64,000 nt of DNA, taken from positions 868,001 to 932,000 of the forward strand of contig OZ244877.1 in NCBI GenBank assembly GCA_965221145.1, given 5' to 3'. The stretch comes from Bin5 sp965221145 (GTDB lineage: Bacteria > Chloroflexota > Anaerolineae > Caldilineales > Caldilineaceae). Both the position numbers and the translations under genes were made by a program. Position 1 is the first letter of the stretch. Each line of letters opens with the position of its first letter. Below the pieces are notes generated by a model. That model was not told where the DNA came from. It was given only the letters and a program-made list of their open reading frames with translations, and ran no database searches. Of the stretch, positions 9,162-17,629 are shown piece by piece.

Positions 9162-9772
9162 TAAGATCGAGCCGCCTCATCGTCCTATTTCTGTTCGTTG
9201 CCGCAGCCATCGTGTTCTACTTTGCGAATTCCGGGCTGGCCGCATCTCTGGCGGACGATGGCGACACAGCGAGCGAGGAGGAGGAAGCCCCCAGCCTCGA
9301 ATCGCTGACCGCGCGCATCGCCGGCCTTGAAAGTCGGATCGCAGAACTGGATGTGTATCAGGACGAAATAGCCGCTCAAGGTTTGGCGTATCCCATCTTT
9401 GACACCATCGCGGCCGTCTATCTGCTGGATCAGATCGACATTCATGCACTGCATAAGCGTCTGCATGAAGGGGAGGGCATCGTGCCGGGCGATGCCGGAC
9501 AGATCAAGCGCCTTGTGCCCCTGCTTTCCGCCGTCGTCTGGCCGCAAGAGCTGGCGGAAGAGGGAACGGCGCTTGTCGAAACGCTCACGCAGCTTGCAGC
9601 AGCGCTGGCCGACGATGACCTGGAGAGCGCCGTGCCTCTTGCCTTCGCCGCGCATGAAGCGCAACACCATTTCTCCGGCAGCGTCTCCGACTGGTTCGAG
9701 CGCACCCAGTTGCCTGAGGAGGATTCAGACCAGGAAGGCCAATCCGCTGAAGGCCACGGAGACGACAGCGAC

Positions 9773-9877
9773 GGACACGATGACGACAACGACGGACACG
9801 ATGACGACAACGACGGACACGATGACGACAACGACGGACACGATGACGACAACGACGGACACGATGACGACCACGGC
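9773..9877 (+). repeat. 21-bp coding tandem repeat (GHDDDND)
   Basis: Four identical 21-bp units, GGACACGATGACGACAACGA plus C, followed by a fifth diverged unit. Each encodes Gly-His-Asp-Asp-Asp-Asn-Asp. The repeat forms the C-terminal tail of the acidic exported protein. Confidence 0.9.
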
Positions 9878-9940
9878 GACGATGACGATTCCTAGCAAAA
9901 TGACGACGACGGTCATGACCACAGCTACGGAGGATAGCCC

Positions 9941-10633
9941 ATGCCTGCGAGGCAGATGCGTCGAGGCACTGTCAAGCTGCTGTGGATAGCAGTCTTGCTG
10001 GCCACTATCCACTACCCACTGATCACTGTAGTACTGGCCCATGCCGATTACGAACGCTCCGTGCCGGCCGCCGATGAAGTCGTTGACCAGAGTCCGCAGC
10101 AGGTGCAGGTCTGGTTTACCCAGGAACTGTTCCGCCGTGAAGGGCAGAACAGCCTGGAGGTGTACGGCCCCGATGAACAGAGGGTCGATCTGGACGACGC
10201 CGCCATTGACGATGACGATCGCAAACTGATGACCGTCTCGCTGCAAGCGGACCTGGCCGACGGCGTTTATATCGTGCGCTGGCGCACACTTTCCGCAGAC
10301 GACGGCGATGACGCCGACGGCGAGTTCCGATTCACGGTCCGCGCCGGCAACCCTGCGTCGGAGGCCGACACGCCAACGGCTGTCGCGCAAGCCCCCAAAC
10401 CCTCGCCGACCAACACGACACAGCCGAGTCAAGCCGTGCCAGAAGCGACTCCAACCGCTGATAGTGTGGCTTCCGAGGACAGCGAAGCATCTTCCGACTC
10501 GGAGAATCCGGCTCTGCCTTGTGTGGGCAGCTCCGCACCGCTTATGTTGCTCCTCGGCGCGTTCCTGGTGGGGCGGGGGCGCAGACATCGGCGCAATGCG
10601 TCCCTGCACCCAAAGCGCGCGCAGGAGCGTTAG
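9941..10633 (+). CDS. CopC-domain exported protein with C-terminal membrane anchor
   Basis: A 230-residue protein with a signal peptide (about residues 1-33, cleaved near VLAHADYERS) and a CopC-type beta-sandwich (about 34-135) containing the HADYERSVPAADEV start, the VQVWFTQEL strand and DGVYIVRWRTLSADDG. A Thr/Pro/Ser-rich linker and a C-terminal helix with an RGRRHRR tail follow, which suggests sorting or anchoring at the cell surface. CopC proteins bind copper in the periplasm or cell envelope. The next gene is a CopC-CopD fusion. Confidence 0.85.
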   Translation: MPARQMRRGTVKLLWIAVLLATIHYPLITVVLAHADYERSVPAADEVVDQSPQQVQVWFTQELFRREGQNSLEVYGPDEQRVDLDDAAIDDDDRKLMTVSLQADLADGVYIVRWRTLSADDGDDADGEFRFTVRAGNPASEADTPTAVAQAPKPSPTNTTQPSQAVPEATPTADSVASEDSEASSDSENPALPCVGSSAPLMLLLGAFLVGRGRRHRRNASLHPKRAQER

Positions 10634-12854
10634 TCTTATCGGTATACCTTGTCGACGCGACGGGTCTACGCACTACGCACTGCGCACTGCGCTATGGCTT
10701 GCCGCGGTACTTGCGCTCCTCATCGTCCCGCTGCTATGGCCGCAGCCCGCCCAGGCCCACGCGCTGCTCGTGCGCGCCGACCCGCCGCCGAACGCGGCGC
10801 TTTCGCAGCCGCCCGCGGCCATCGAGTTCTGGTTCAGCGAGCCGCTGGAGGAGACCTTCACCGGCGCCCGCATCCTGCGCGCCGACGGAACAGCGATACC
10901 CACGGGCACACCGGTTTTCGACCCCGCTGACCCCACCCACCTGACCCTGCCGCTGGAGAAAATCGAGCCGGGCTTCTACACAGTCGTCTGGCAGACACTC
11001 TCCAGCGTTGACGGCCACGAATGGGTCGGCTCTTTCCCCCTCACAATCCTGAACGCGGATGGCACCCGCCCCGCGGGCAGCGGCGTGGCCGTCGCCGACG
11101 ACCGCGTGGACAGACTGCCGCCCCTCTCCGATGCGCTCTTCCGCTGGCTCTCTCTGCTCGGCGCGGCGCTGCTTGTCGGCCCAATTCTTATACGCTGGCT
11201 ATTTCCACTTTCGACCGCGCGCAAGGAAGATAGCGCCGGTGAGATCGTCGTCAGGACTCTTGAGGCAACGGCTCTGGCCGGAGTAATCGGGCTGATCGCT
11301 GGCGGCTGGCTGCAACTTCTCCTACAGGCCCTGCGCCTGGGCGGGATTGGTGAATTTCTCGAACTGCTGCTCGCCACCCGTCCGGGTCGACTGGTCCTGA
11401 TGCGGCAAACGTTGCTGGCGGGAGCCATCCCTTTGCTCATTCGCAACGGCTGGGCTGATATTCTCTTCCCTACCGCCATTCCGTCCGGCCGGGTGCGCCG
11501 GATCGCGGCATCTGCCTTTATGCTTTACCTGGGGCTATGCGGCCTTGGGCTGGGCGGCACGCTGTACTACGGCCCGAACGCGTGGATATTCGTGGTTGCG
11601 ATCATGGTCGTGAGCAGCGGCTGGTCCGACTTCCTGTTCAGCGGCGAGCGTACATGGGAAAGGGCGTTTCCGCAGCGAACTTGGGCGACGCTGCTGACGG
11701 GGGCCGCCCTCTTGACCTTTTCCGCCAGCAGCCACGCGGCCGCCGCGCGCGGCAGCGGCTGGGCAATTGTCGCCGATTTGGTTCATCTCATCGCGGCCGC
11801 AGTCTGGGCCGGTGGACTGCTCTTCCTCGCGCTGCTGCTGTTGCGGATACGCCGCCTGCCGGCAGTGCCCGACCCGGATGGACTGATCCGCTTGCTGCGG
11901 CGCTACTCGCTCAGCGCGCAGGGGGCGGTCTTCGCGCTGGCGCTGACCGGCCTGTTCAGCAGTTTCGTTCAGTTGCCGACTCTCCGCAGCCTGCTTAGCA
12001 CGACCTACGGGCAGGTTCTTCTCATCAAGCTGGGAATCGTCGCCGCTATCATGGCATTGGCCTTCCTGAACAATCGCGCTGTGCAGCAGGCGGCCGAGAC
12101 CGTCTCGCAGGCGCGTAAGATGAGTTATTTCGTGCGTCGCGTAGCTGTGGAGGCCGGCATGGCGGTTGTCCTGCTGGTTTCGGTGGCTGTGCTGGTGCAG
12201 ACGCCGCCCCCAATTGCCAGCCCGGCAACGCAGGCCGCCGCGTCGCTGCCCTTCAACGAAATGACCTATGAGAGCGACCTGGCTATCCACGTGCAGGTGA
12301 CGCCGAATCAGGTGGGCCACAACCGCTATCGAGTGCATCTTTCCCACCCGGACGCGTCCGAGATTGGCGAGGTCCAACTGGTGCGTCTCTTCTTTGAGCA
12401 CGCATCGGGACAGATGGGACAGGCGCGCCTCGATCTGGCCGAAATGGGCGGGGATGTCTTCGGCGCAGAGGGCGCATTCCTCAACCGCGATGGCGAGTGG
12501 AACGTGTCGGTATATGTGCGCCGCAGGGGGATGGACGACGTGCTGGCAGAGATTTCCGTGCCTGTGCCGTCGCCGGAGGCCGCGCAGCAGATCAGTCGCT
12601 CCCCCTGGCTCAACCCGATCCCCCGACTGCCGGCGGGAATGCTGGCCGGTGGACTCTTGCTCGCCCTGTCGCTTGTCCCGCTCCTGTGGCAGCGACCGTT
12701 GCAGCGCGTTAGCCGTCCCCTCTTCAAGGTGCTGGCTCTGTGCGCCCTCTTCTTCTTCCTGAGCGGCGCGCTGCTTAGCTTGGTGGCGTTTACCCAGATG
12801 GATGCTCCAAACGCGCCCCCCGCATCACACATCACGCCGACTTTCCCACCTTGA
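10596..12854 (+). CDS. CopC-CopD copper-resistance membrane protein
   Basis: About 752 residues. After a signal segment (LWLAAVLALLIVPLLW, ending QAHALLVRADPPPNA) comes a CopC domain of about 100 residues with GFYTVVWQTLSSVDGHEW, then eight or more CopD-type helices, and a C-terminal domain resembling those fused to CopD in other bacteria. Predicted to take part in copper uptake or sequestration. The start is uncertain: ATG 10596 overlaps the upstream gene by 38 bp. The N-terminal coding sequence includes a heptamer tract (10667-10694) encoding THYALRTA just before the signal helix. Confidence 0.82.
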   Translation: MRPCTQSARRSVSLIGIPCRRDGSTHYALRTALWLAAVLALLIVPLLWPQPAQAHALLVRADPPPNAALSQPPAAIEFWFSEPLEETFTGARILRADGTAIPTGTPVFDPADPTHLTLPLEKIEPGFYTVVWQTLSSVDGHEWVGSFPLTILNADGTRPAGSGVAVADDRVDRLPPLSDALFRWLSLLGAALLVGPILIRWLFPLSTARKEDSAGEIVVRTLEATALAGVIGLIAGGWLQLLLQALRLGGIGEFLELLLATRPGRLVLMRQTLLAGAIPLLIRNGWADILFPTAIPSGRVRRIAASAFMLYLGLCGLGLGGTLYYGPNAWIFVVAIMVVSSGWSDFLFSGERTWERAFPQRTWATLLTGAALLTFSASSHAAAARGSGWAIVADLVHLIAAAVWAGGLLFLALLLLRIRRLPAVPDPDGLIRLLRRYSLSAQGAVFALALTGLFSSFVQLPTLRSLLSTTYGQVLLIKLGIVAAIMALAFLNNRAVQQAAETVSQARKMSYFVRRVAVEAGMAVVLLVSVAVLVQTPPPIASPATQAAASLPFNEMTYESDLAIHVQVTPNQVGHNRYRVHLSHPDASEIGEVQLVRLFFEHASGQMGQARLDLAEMGGDVFGAEGAFLNRDGEWNVSVYVRRRGMDDVLAEISVPVPSPEAAQQISRSPWLNPIPRLPAGMLAGGLLLALSLVPLLWQRPLQRVSRPLFKVLALCALFFFLSGALLSLVAFTQMDAPNAPPASHITPTFPP
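10667..10694. repeat. Heptamer tract (TACGCAC)n inside a coding region
   Basis: Four consecutive heptamers: TACGCAC, TACGCAC, TGCGCAC, TGCGCTA. Related tracts are at 1878-1891, 15827-15840, 21330-21357 and 30411-30431. Confidence 0.7.
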
Positions 12855-13048
12855 AACGCCCGTGATAAGTGGTTAGCGAGCGGCGCTGCCAGCTCCCCCA
12901 GCCCTCTTACCTTTTTCTTACACTCCGCAAATGTCCGTGTGATACACAACATCTATACTGCGATCAGACAAATACGGCGAGCGTCGTTGCAGACAAAGAC
13001 TCGCGCGCGGGATGAGCAATACGGAGTGGAAATGAAAAGGAGAGATCA

Positions 13049-15672
13049 ATGCGATTTGACCGCCTGACCGAGAAGGCAAGAGACGCAATCATCGAGGCCC
13101 AGAGTGAGGCCTAGGAATACAGACACGCCAGCATCGACCCTGCCCATCTCCTGTTGACGCTGCTGCGCCAGCAAGGGGGCGTCGTACCGGCGGTGATCGA
13201 CCGCATGGGGGCAGACAGGGACAGCCTTGAGGCCGGCGTCGAACAACTGTTGGCCGCCAAATCCCGCGTCAACGGCAGCGCCGTGGAACTGCGGATCGGG
13301 CGCGAGTTGGCGCAACTTCTGGCAGAGGCCGAGACGATCGCCGCCAACATGAAGGACGAATACACCTCGAACGAGCATCTGCTGATGGCGATGGCCTCCG
13401 CCCGCAACGGCGATGTCCGTAAACTGCTGGAGCGCAACGGCATCGACTACAACGGCATCATGCAAGGGCTGGCCAAGGTGCGCGGCAGCCAGCGCGTCAC
13501 CAACCAGACCCCCCGGAAGCCCAGTACGAAGCCCTCGTCAAGTACGGGCGCGACCTGACCGCCGAGGCGGGCAAGGGCAACCTGGACCCAATCATCGGGC
13601 GCGATCAGGAGATCCGCCGGGTCGTGCAGATCCTCAGTCGCCGCACCAAGAACAACCTTGTGCTGATCGGCGAGCCGGGCGTGGGCAAGACTGCCATCGC
13701 CGAGGGTCTGGCGCAGCGCATCATCAACGGCGACGTGCCGACGACGCTGAAGAATAAGCGGCTGGTGGCGCTGGACCTGGGCGCGCTGGTCGCCGGGGCC
13801 AAGTACCGCGGCGAATTCGAGGAGCGGCTCAAGGCGGTTCTGAACGAAATCCAAGACGCCGACGGCAAGATCCTGCTGTTCATTGACGAAATGCACACCC
13901 TTGTGGGCGCGGGCGCAGCCGAAGGTTCGATGGACGCCTCCAACATGCTCAAGCCGATGCTGGCTCGCGGCGAACTTCATGCGATTGGCGCCACGACGCT
14001 GGACGAATACCGCAAACATATCGAGAAGAATGCGGCGCTGGAGCGTCGTTTTCAGCCGGTCTTTGTGGGTGAGCCGTCGGTGGAGGATACTGTCTCGATC
14101 CTGCGCGGGCTGAAGGAACGCTACGAAGTTCATCACGGCGTGCGCGTGACCGACGGCGCGGTCATCGCCGCCGCGCAACTCAGTCACCGCTATATCAGCG
14201 ACCGTCAACTGCCGGACAAGGCGATCGATCTGGTCGATGAGGCTGCCAGCCGACTGCGTATGCAGATCGACTCCAAGCCGAAAGCGCTCGATGAGTTGGA
14301 GCGTCAGGTGATGCAATTGGAGATCGAGCGCGAGGCCCTGCGCAAAGAGTCGGACGAGGCCAGCAAGCAACGTCTGGATGCGCTCGAAAAGGAGTTGGCC
14401 GACCTGCGAGAGACCAGCTCCGAACTCTCGATTCGCTGGCAGGCCGAACGCGCCGCGATGCAGGCGTTGCGCACGTTGAAGGAGGAGAGCGAGCAACTGC
14501 GCACCGACATCGAGCAGGCGGAGCGGGACTACGATTTGCAGCGGGCCGCGGAGTTGCGCTACGGGCGCATGAATGAACTGCAACAGCAGATCGTCGCGGC
14601 CGCGGAGGGGGTGGCCGCCTTGCAGTCCGCCGGTGCGCTCCTCAAGGAGGAGGTCGACGACGATGAGATCGCTATTGTCGTCAGCGAGTGGACCGGCATT
14701 CCTGTCAACAAGCTGATGGAAGGAGAGCGGGAGCGGCTGGTGCGCATGGATGAAGAGTTGCACCGCCGCGTGGTCGGCCAGGAGCGGGCCGTCAGCGCGG
14801 TCGCGGCCGCGATTCGCCGCCGCCGCGCCGGTCTGCAAGACCCGAACCGACCGATAGGCAGCTTCATCTTCCTCGGCCCGACAGGTGTGGGTAAGACGGA
14901 ACTGGCGCGGGCGCTGACCGAATATCTTTTCGACGACGAGCACAACCTGGTGCGCATCGACATGAGCGAGTATCAGGAGCGGCATTCCGTCGCCCGCCTG
15001 CTCGGCGCGCCTCCTGGCTATGTCGGCTACGACGAAGGCGGCCAGCTGGCCGAGGCCGTGCGTTGGCGGCCTTACTCGGTCGTCCTCTTCGATGAGATCG
15101 AGAAGGCCCACGTGGAGGTGTTCAACGTGCTGTTGCAGGCGCTCGACGACGGACGGTTGACCGATGGACAGGGCCGAACCGTCGACTTTCGCAACACGGT
15201 GATCATTATGACCAGCAACATTGGCAGCCAGTTCATTGTGGACGTCGCCGGGCTGGATGAAGAGGTCGGGCGCCGCGTACTGACGGCCATGCGCCAGCAG
15301 TTCCGCCCGGAGTTTCTCAACCGCGTCAATGGCATCGTGATTTTCCACAGCCTGTCCGCCGAGAATCTGAAGGGCATTGCGGAGATTCAGCTGGGTCGGC
15401 TGCGCGCGCTGCTGGCGGAGCGGGAGATCACGCTCGAACTGACCGACGAGGCCAAAGCGTTGATCGTCCAGAATGGCTATGATTTGGCCTACGGGGCGCG
15501 GCCGCTCAAACGCGCCATTCAGCATCTGGTGGCGGACCCGCTGGCGCTGGAGATTCTGGACGGGCGCGTGCAAAGCGGCCATCATATCGTCGCCGATGGA
15601 CAGGACGGGCAGATCGCATTCTCTGTCGTGGCTGCACCGGAACTGATGCCCGCCTTGCAGGTCAGCGGCTAG
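13049..15672 (+). pseudogene. clpB: ClpB disaggregase gene with a nonsense codon and a frameshift
   Basis: AAAGGAGAGATCA precedes ATG 13049. The product is a full-length ClpB of about 874 residues: N domain with repeated Clp_N motifs, NBD1 with GEPGVGKT and FIDEMHTLVGAG, a long coiled-coil middle domain, NBD2 with GPTGVGKTELARAL and VVLFDEIEKAH, and a D2-small tail ending in YGARPLKRAI. Codon 22 is TAG (13112-13114), where the family usually has Gln. At a C6 run (13509-13514) one base is missing, shifting frame. Either the gene is inactive or both lesions are assembly errors. The stop codon TAG is also the first trinucleotide of a MITE-like repeat. Confidence 0.85.
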
Positions 15673-15787
15673 TGTGGATTCCGCTTGACAACAAGACTTT
15701 GCGCGCGGGATGTGCCCTGGGATCGCGGGCGTCCCGCCCGCACCTGCGAAACTCTCAAGCTCTTGGTCTCATTTGGGATTTACATTA
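15670..15787. repeat. TA-flanked MITE-like repeat, copy 4
   Basis: Ends TAGTGTGGATTCC and GGTCTCATTTGGGATTTACA plus TTA match the 2286-2403 unit. The centre is GATCGCGGGCGTCCCGCCCG, a GC hairpin. It starts exactly with the clpB stop codon. Confidence 0.75.
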
Positions 15788-15826
15788 GAATGGATTCCGT
15801 GCGAAACCGATGTCCTTTATACGGAT

Positions 15827-15840
15827 TACGCAATACGAAA
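15827..15840. repeat. Short heptamer tract
   Basis: TACGCAA followed by TACGAAA; part of the same heptamer family as 10667-10694. Confidence 0.45.
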
Positions 15841-15905
15841 TGCAGCGAATCGCGGGCGTGCCCTGACTTTTGTCTGAGCTAGTCTGCTTTTGACAGATTG
15901 GGCAT

Positions 15906-15953
15906 TTTGGCCGCCGCTGACTCCAGGTGTTTCGACATTCGGCGGCGGCCAAA
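15906..15953 (+). promoter_or_regulatory. Hairpin overlapping the ribosome-site region of the small split gene
   Basis: TTTGGCCGCCG (15906-15916) pairs with CGGCGGCCAAA, ending 4 bp before the GGAGG of the gene at 15971. Such a stem could limit ribosome access. No known regulator or riboswitch is recognised. Confidence 0.45.
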
Positions 15954-15970
15954 TCGGAGGAAGTTCAATC

Positions 15971-16318
15971 ATGACAGCAATTGAGGAGAGCTTGTCCGCG
16001 TACGAAGCAGACATTGACTTTCCTGACGCCAGCGGCATGGAGCATTTGCAGATGCTGATGACTCGCAGCGAACTGCACCGAGATGGACATCTCTTGACAA
16101 CTGAACAGCAGATACGGCTGGCGAACGCAGACAAGAAATTACTCTAACATGCGCATCGCTTCTACCGGGCCATTCAGTCCATCGCAGATCTTGCCCGATG
16201 GCGAGAGACCGAAGCCGATGTTACATCTGAACACTGGTGGTCGTATCTGGATGTGCTGGCGAAGTTGCCTGCAGGCGTCGTGACCGCGAAGGTGAGCGCC
16301 CTCAGGGTAGATATCTGA
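15971..16318 (+). pseudogene. Small gene split by an in-frame TAA
   Basis: GGAGG precedes ATG 15971. The frame runs 58 codons to TAA (16145-16147) and then, in the same frame, continues another 56 codons to TGA with clear protein character (HRFYRAIQSIADLARWRETE, then HWWSYLDVLAKLPAGVV). Changing TAA to CAA would give one 115-residue protein. The family is not recognised. It could be a recent nonsense mutant or a 58-residue protein with a decayed tail. Confidence 0.55.
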
Positions 16319-16582
16319 GTTGAAAAGGGGAGATGCGAGGTTCGGTGAGCGTGTCGCCTGATCTGGCGCATCCTGACCAGTGAGGCCACCAAGCCCGGTC
16401 AAGCTGGCAGAAAGTTAAGCTAGGGGCAAACCCATATCTTGGGATGCACCTGAACCGCAATTTTCGGTTGCGTGTCCGCGGAAAATCAGTTACAATTTTC
16501 CCACTTCACCGTCCCAGCGGTCGTCTGCCCGCGGGGACAGCACGGATACACGGGATTCACGCAACGGAAAGGACTGCCGGAT

Positions 16583-17614
16583 ATGACATACGGACCTGTG
16601 CAATCCAAAATCAACTGGTACAGATCGCCGGTCGACCGAGCGACTCTGGCGGAGCTGAATCAACGCAGCGATCTGCTCGGCCTGGCGCAGACGCTCGGCC
16701 ATCTGGGCCTGCTGGCGTTGACCGGCGCGGCGGCCTGGTACGTCGTGCAGGTGGGAGCCTGGCTGGCGCTGATCCCGATCCTCTTCCTGCATGGCACCTT
16801 TTACGCCTTTCTGCTCAACGGCTTCCATGAACTCTGTCACCGTTCGGTCTTCCGCAGCAAGTTCCTGAACGAGTTCTTTCTGCGGGTGTTCAGCTTCCTC
16901 GGCCTGTACAATCATGTCCATTTCTGGGCGAGCCATCAGGAACACCACAAGTACACGCTGCATCCGCCCGACGATCTTGAGGTCGTGCTGCCGGTCGAGA
17001 TCACGCTGAACAGTTTTCTCAAAGCCGCGGTGATCAACCCGTGGGGGCTTGTCCAGCGCGTCAAGGGGGTGGCTCGTCTCTCGGTTGGACAGCTGGAAGG
17101 GGAATGGGAGAATATATTGTTCCCGCCGGCCGAACCGGCAAAGCGCCAGCGCCTGTTCAACTGGGCGCGCGTCCTGTTTGTCGGCCATCTTCTTCTGACA
17201 GTCGTTTCGCTGGCGCTTAGCTTCTGGTTGGCGCTCGACTTGTGGCTGCTGCCGGTTCTGGTTACGCTGGCGCCCTTCTATGGCGGCTGGTTGCTCTTCC
17301 TCTGCAACAACACGCAGCACGTGGGCCTGATGGACAACATACCCGATTACCGGCTCTGCACGCGCACGATCATTCTGCACCCGTTCGTGCGCTTCCTCTA
17401 CTGGCACATGAACTTTCACATCGAGCACCACATGTACGCGGCGGTGCCCTGTTACAAGCTGGGCAGACTACACAGAGCGATAGAGGATGATCTGCCCCCC
17501 TGCTCCGTCGGTCTCGTGGCCTCGTGGCGGGAGATCATCGCCATTCTGGATAAGCAGACAGAGGATCCCAGCTATCAGTATCTGCCGGATGCGCCCAATC
17601 CGGTTCTCGCATAA
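16583..17614 (+). CDS. Membrane fatty acid desaturase
   Basis: A 343-residue protein of the FADS-like superfamily with all three histidine boxes: HELCHR (about residue 88), HQEHHKY (about 118) and HIEHHMY (about 279), which bind the di-iron centre. Four membrane helices are arranged in two pairs between the boxes. It inserts double bonds in acyl chains or hydroxylates related lipids; the substrate is not evident. ATG 16583 follows AAAGGA by 9 bp. It is convergent with the next gene, with only 15 bp between stops. Confidence 0.9.
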   Translation: MTYGPVQSKINWYRSPVDRATLAELNQRSDLLGLAQTLGHLGLLALTGAAAWYVVQVGAWLALIPILFLHGTFYAFLLNGFHELCHRSVFRSKFLNEFFLRVFSFLGLYNHVHFWASHQEHHKYTLHPPDDLEVVLPVEITLNSFLKAAVINPWGLVQRVKGVARLSVGQLEGEWENILFPPAEPAKRQRLFNWARVLFVGHLLLTVVSLALSFWLALDLWLLPVLVTLAPFYGGWLLFLCNNTQHVGLMDNIPDYRLCTRTIILHPFVRFLYWHMNFHIEHHMYAAVPCYKLGRLHRAIEDDLPPCSVGLVASWREIIAILDKQTEDPSYQYLPDAPNPVLA

Positions 17615-17629
17615 AGCGAATCGGTTTGA

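Larger units (their letters stand above)
9062..9895 (+). pseudogene. Acidic exported protein gene with an 87-bp insertion in its signal peptide
   Basis: AAGGAG precedes an ATG at 9062 that reads MQVL and then enters an 87-bp inverted-repeat element with in-frame stops. If the element and one copy of its TAA duplication are removed (90 bp), the frame is restored: MQVLRSSRLIVLFLFVAAAI, a clean signal/anchor segment, then a 247-residue protein. The mature part has a helical domain (about residues 35-190) and a tail of (DGHDDDN) units. In its present form only a GTG at 9212, without a good ribosome site, could start it. Function unknown; it lies just upstream of CopC/CopD-type genes, and His/Asp repeats suggest metal binding. 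Confidence 0.75.

Noticed and set aside
9773..9877. Possible CRISPR array from evenly spaced direct repeats
   Set aside because: Units are contiguous 21-bp coding repeats with no spacers; they encode GHDDDND.
13447..15585. A 712-codon open frame on the minus strand opposite clpB
   Set aside because: It mirrors the GC-rich third positions of clpB, has no ribosome site and no recognisable motifs, while the plus strand encodes an unmistakable ClpB.
13112..16147. Stop-codon reassignment (TAG/TAA read as Gln)
   Set aside because: Many genes here end normally at TAA or TAG, including the OrfB transposase and the distal end of clpB itself, so recoding across the genome is not supported.
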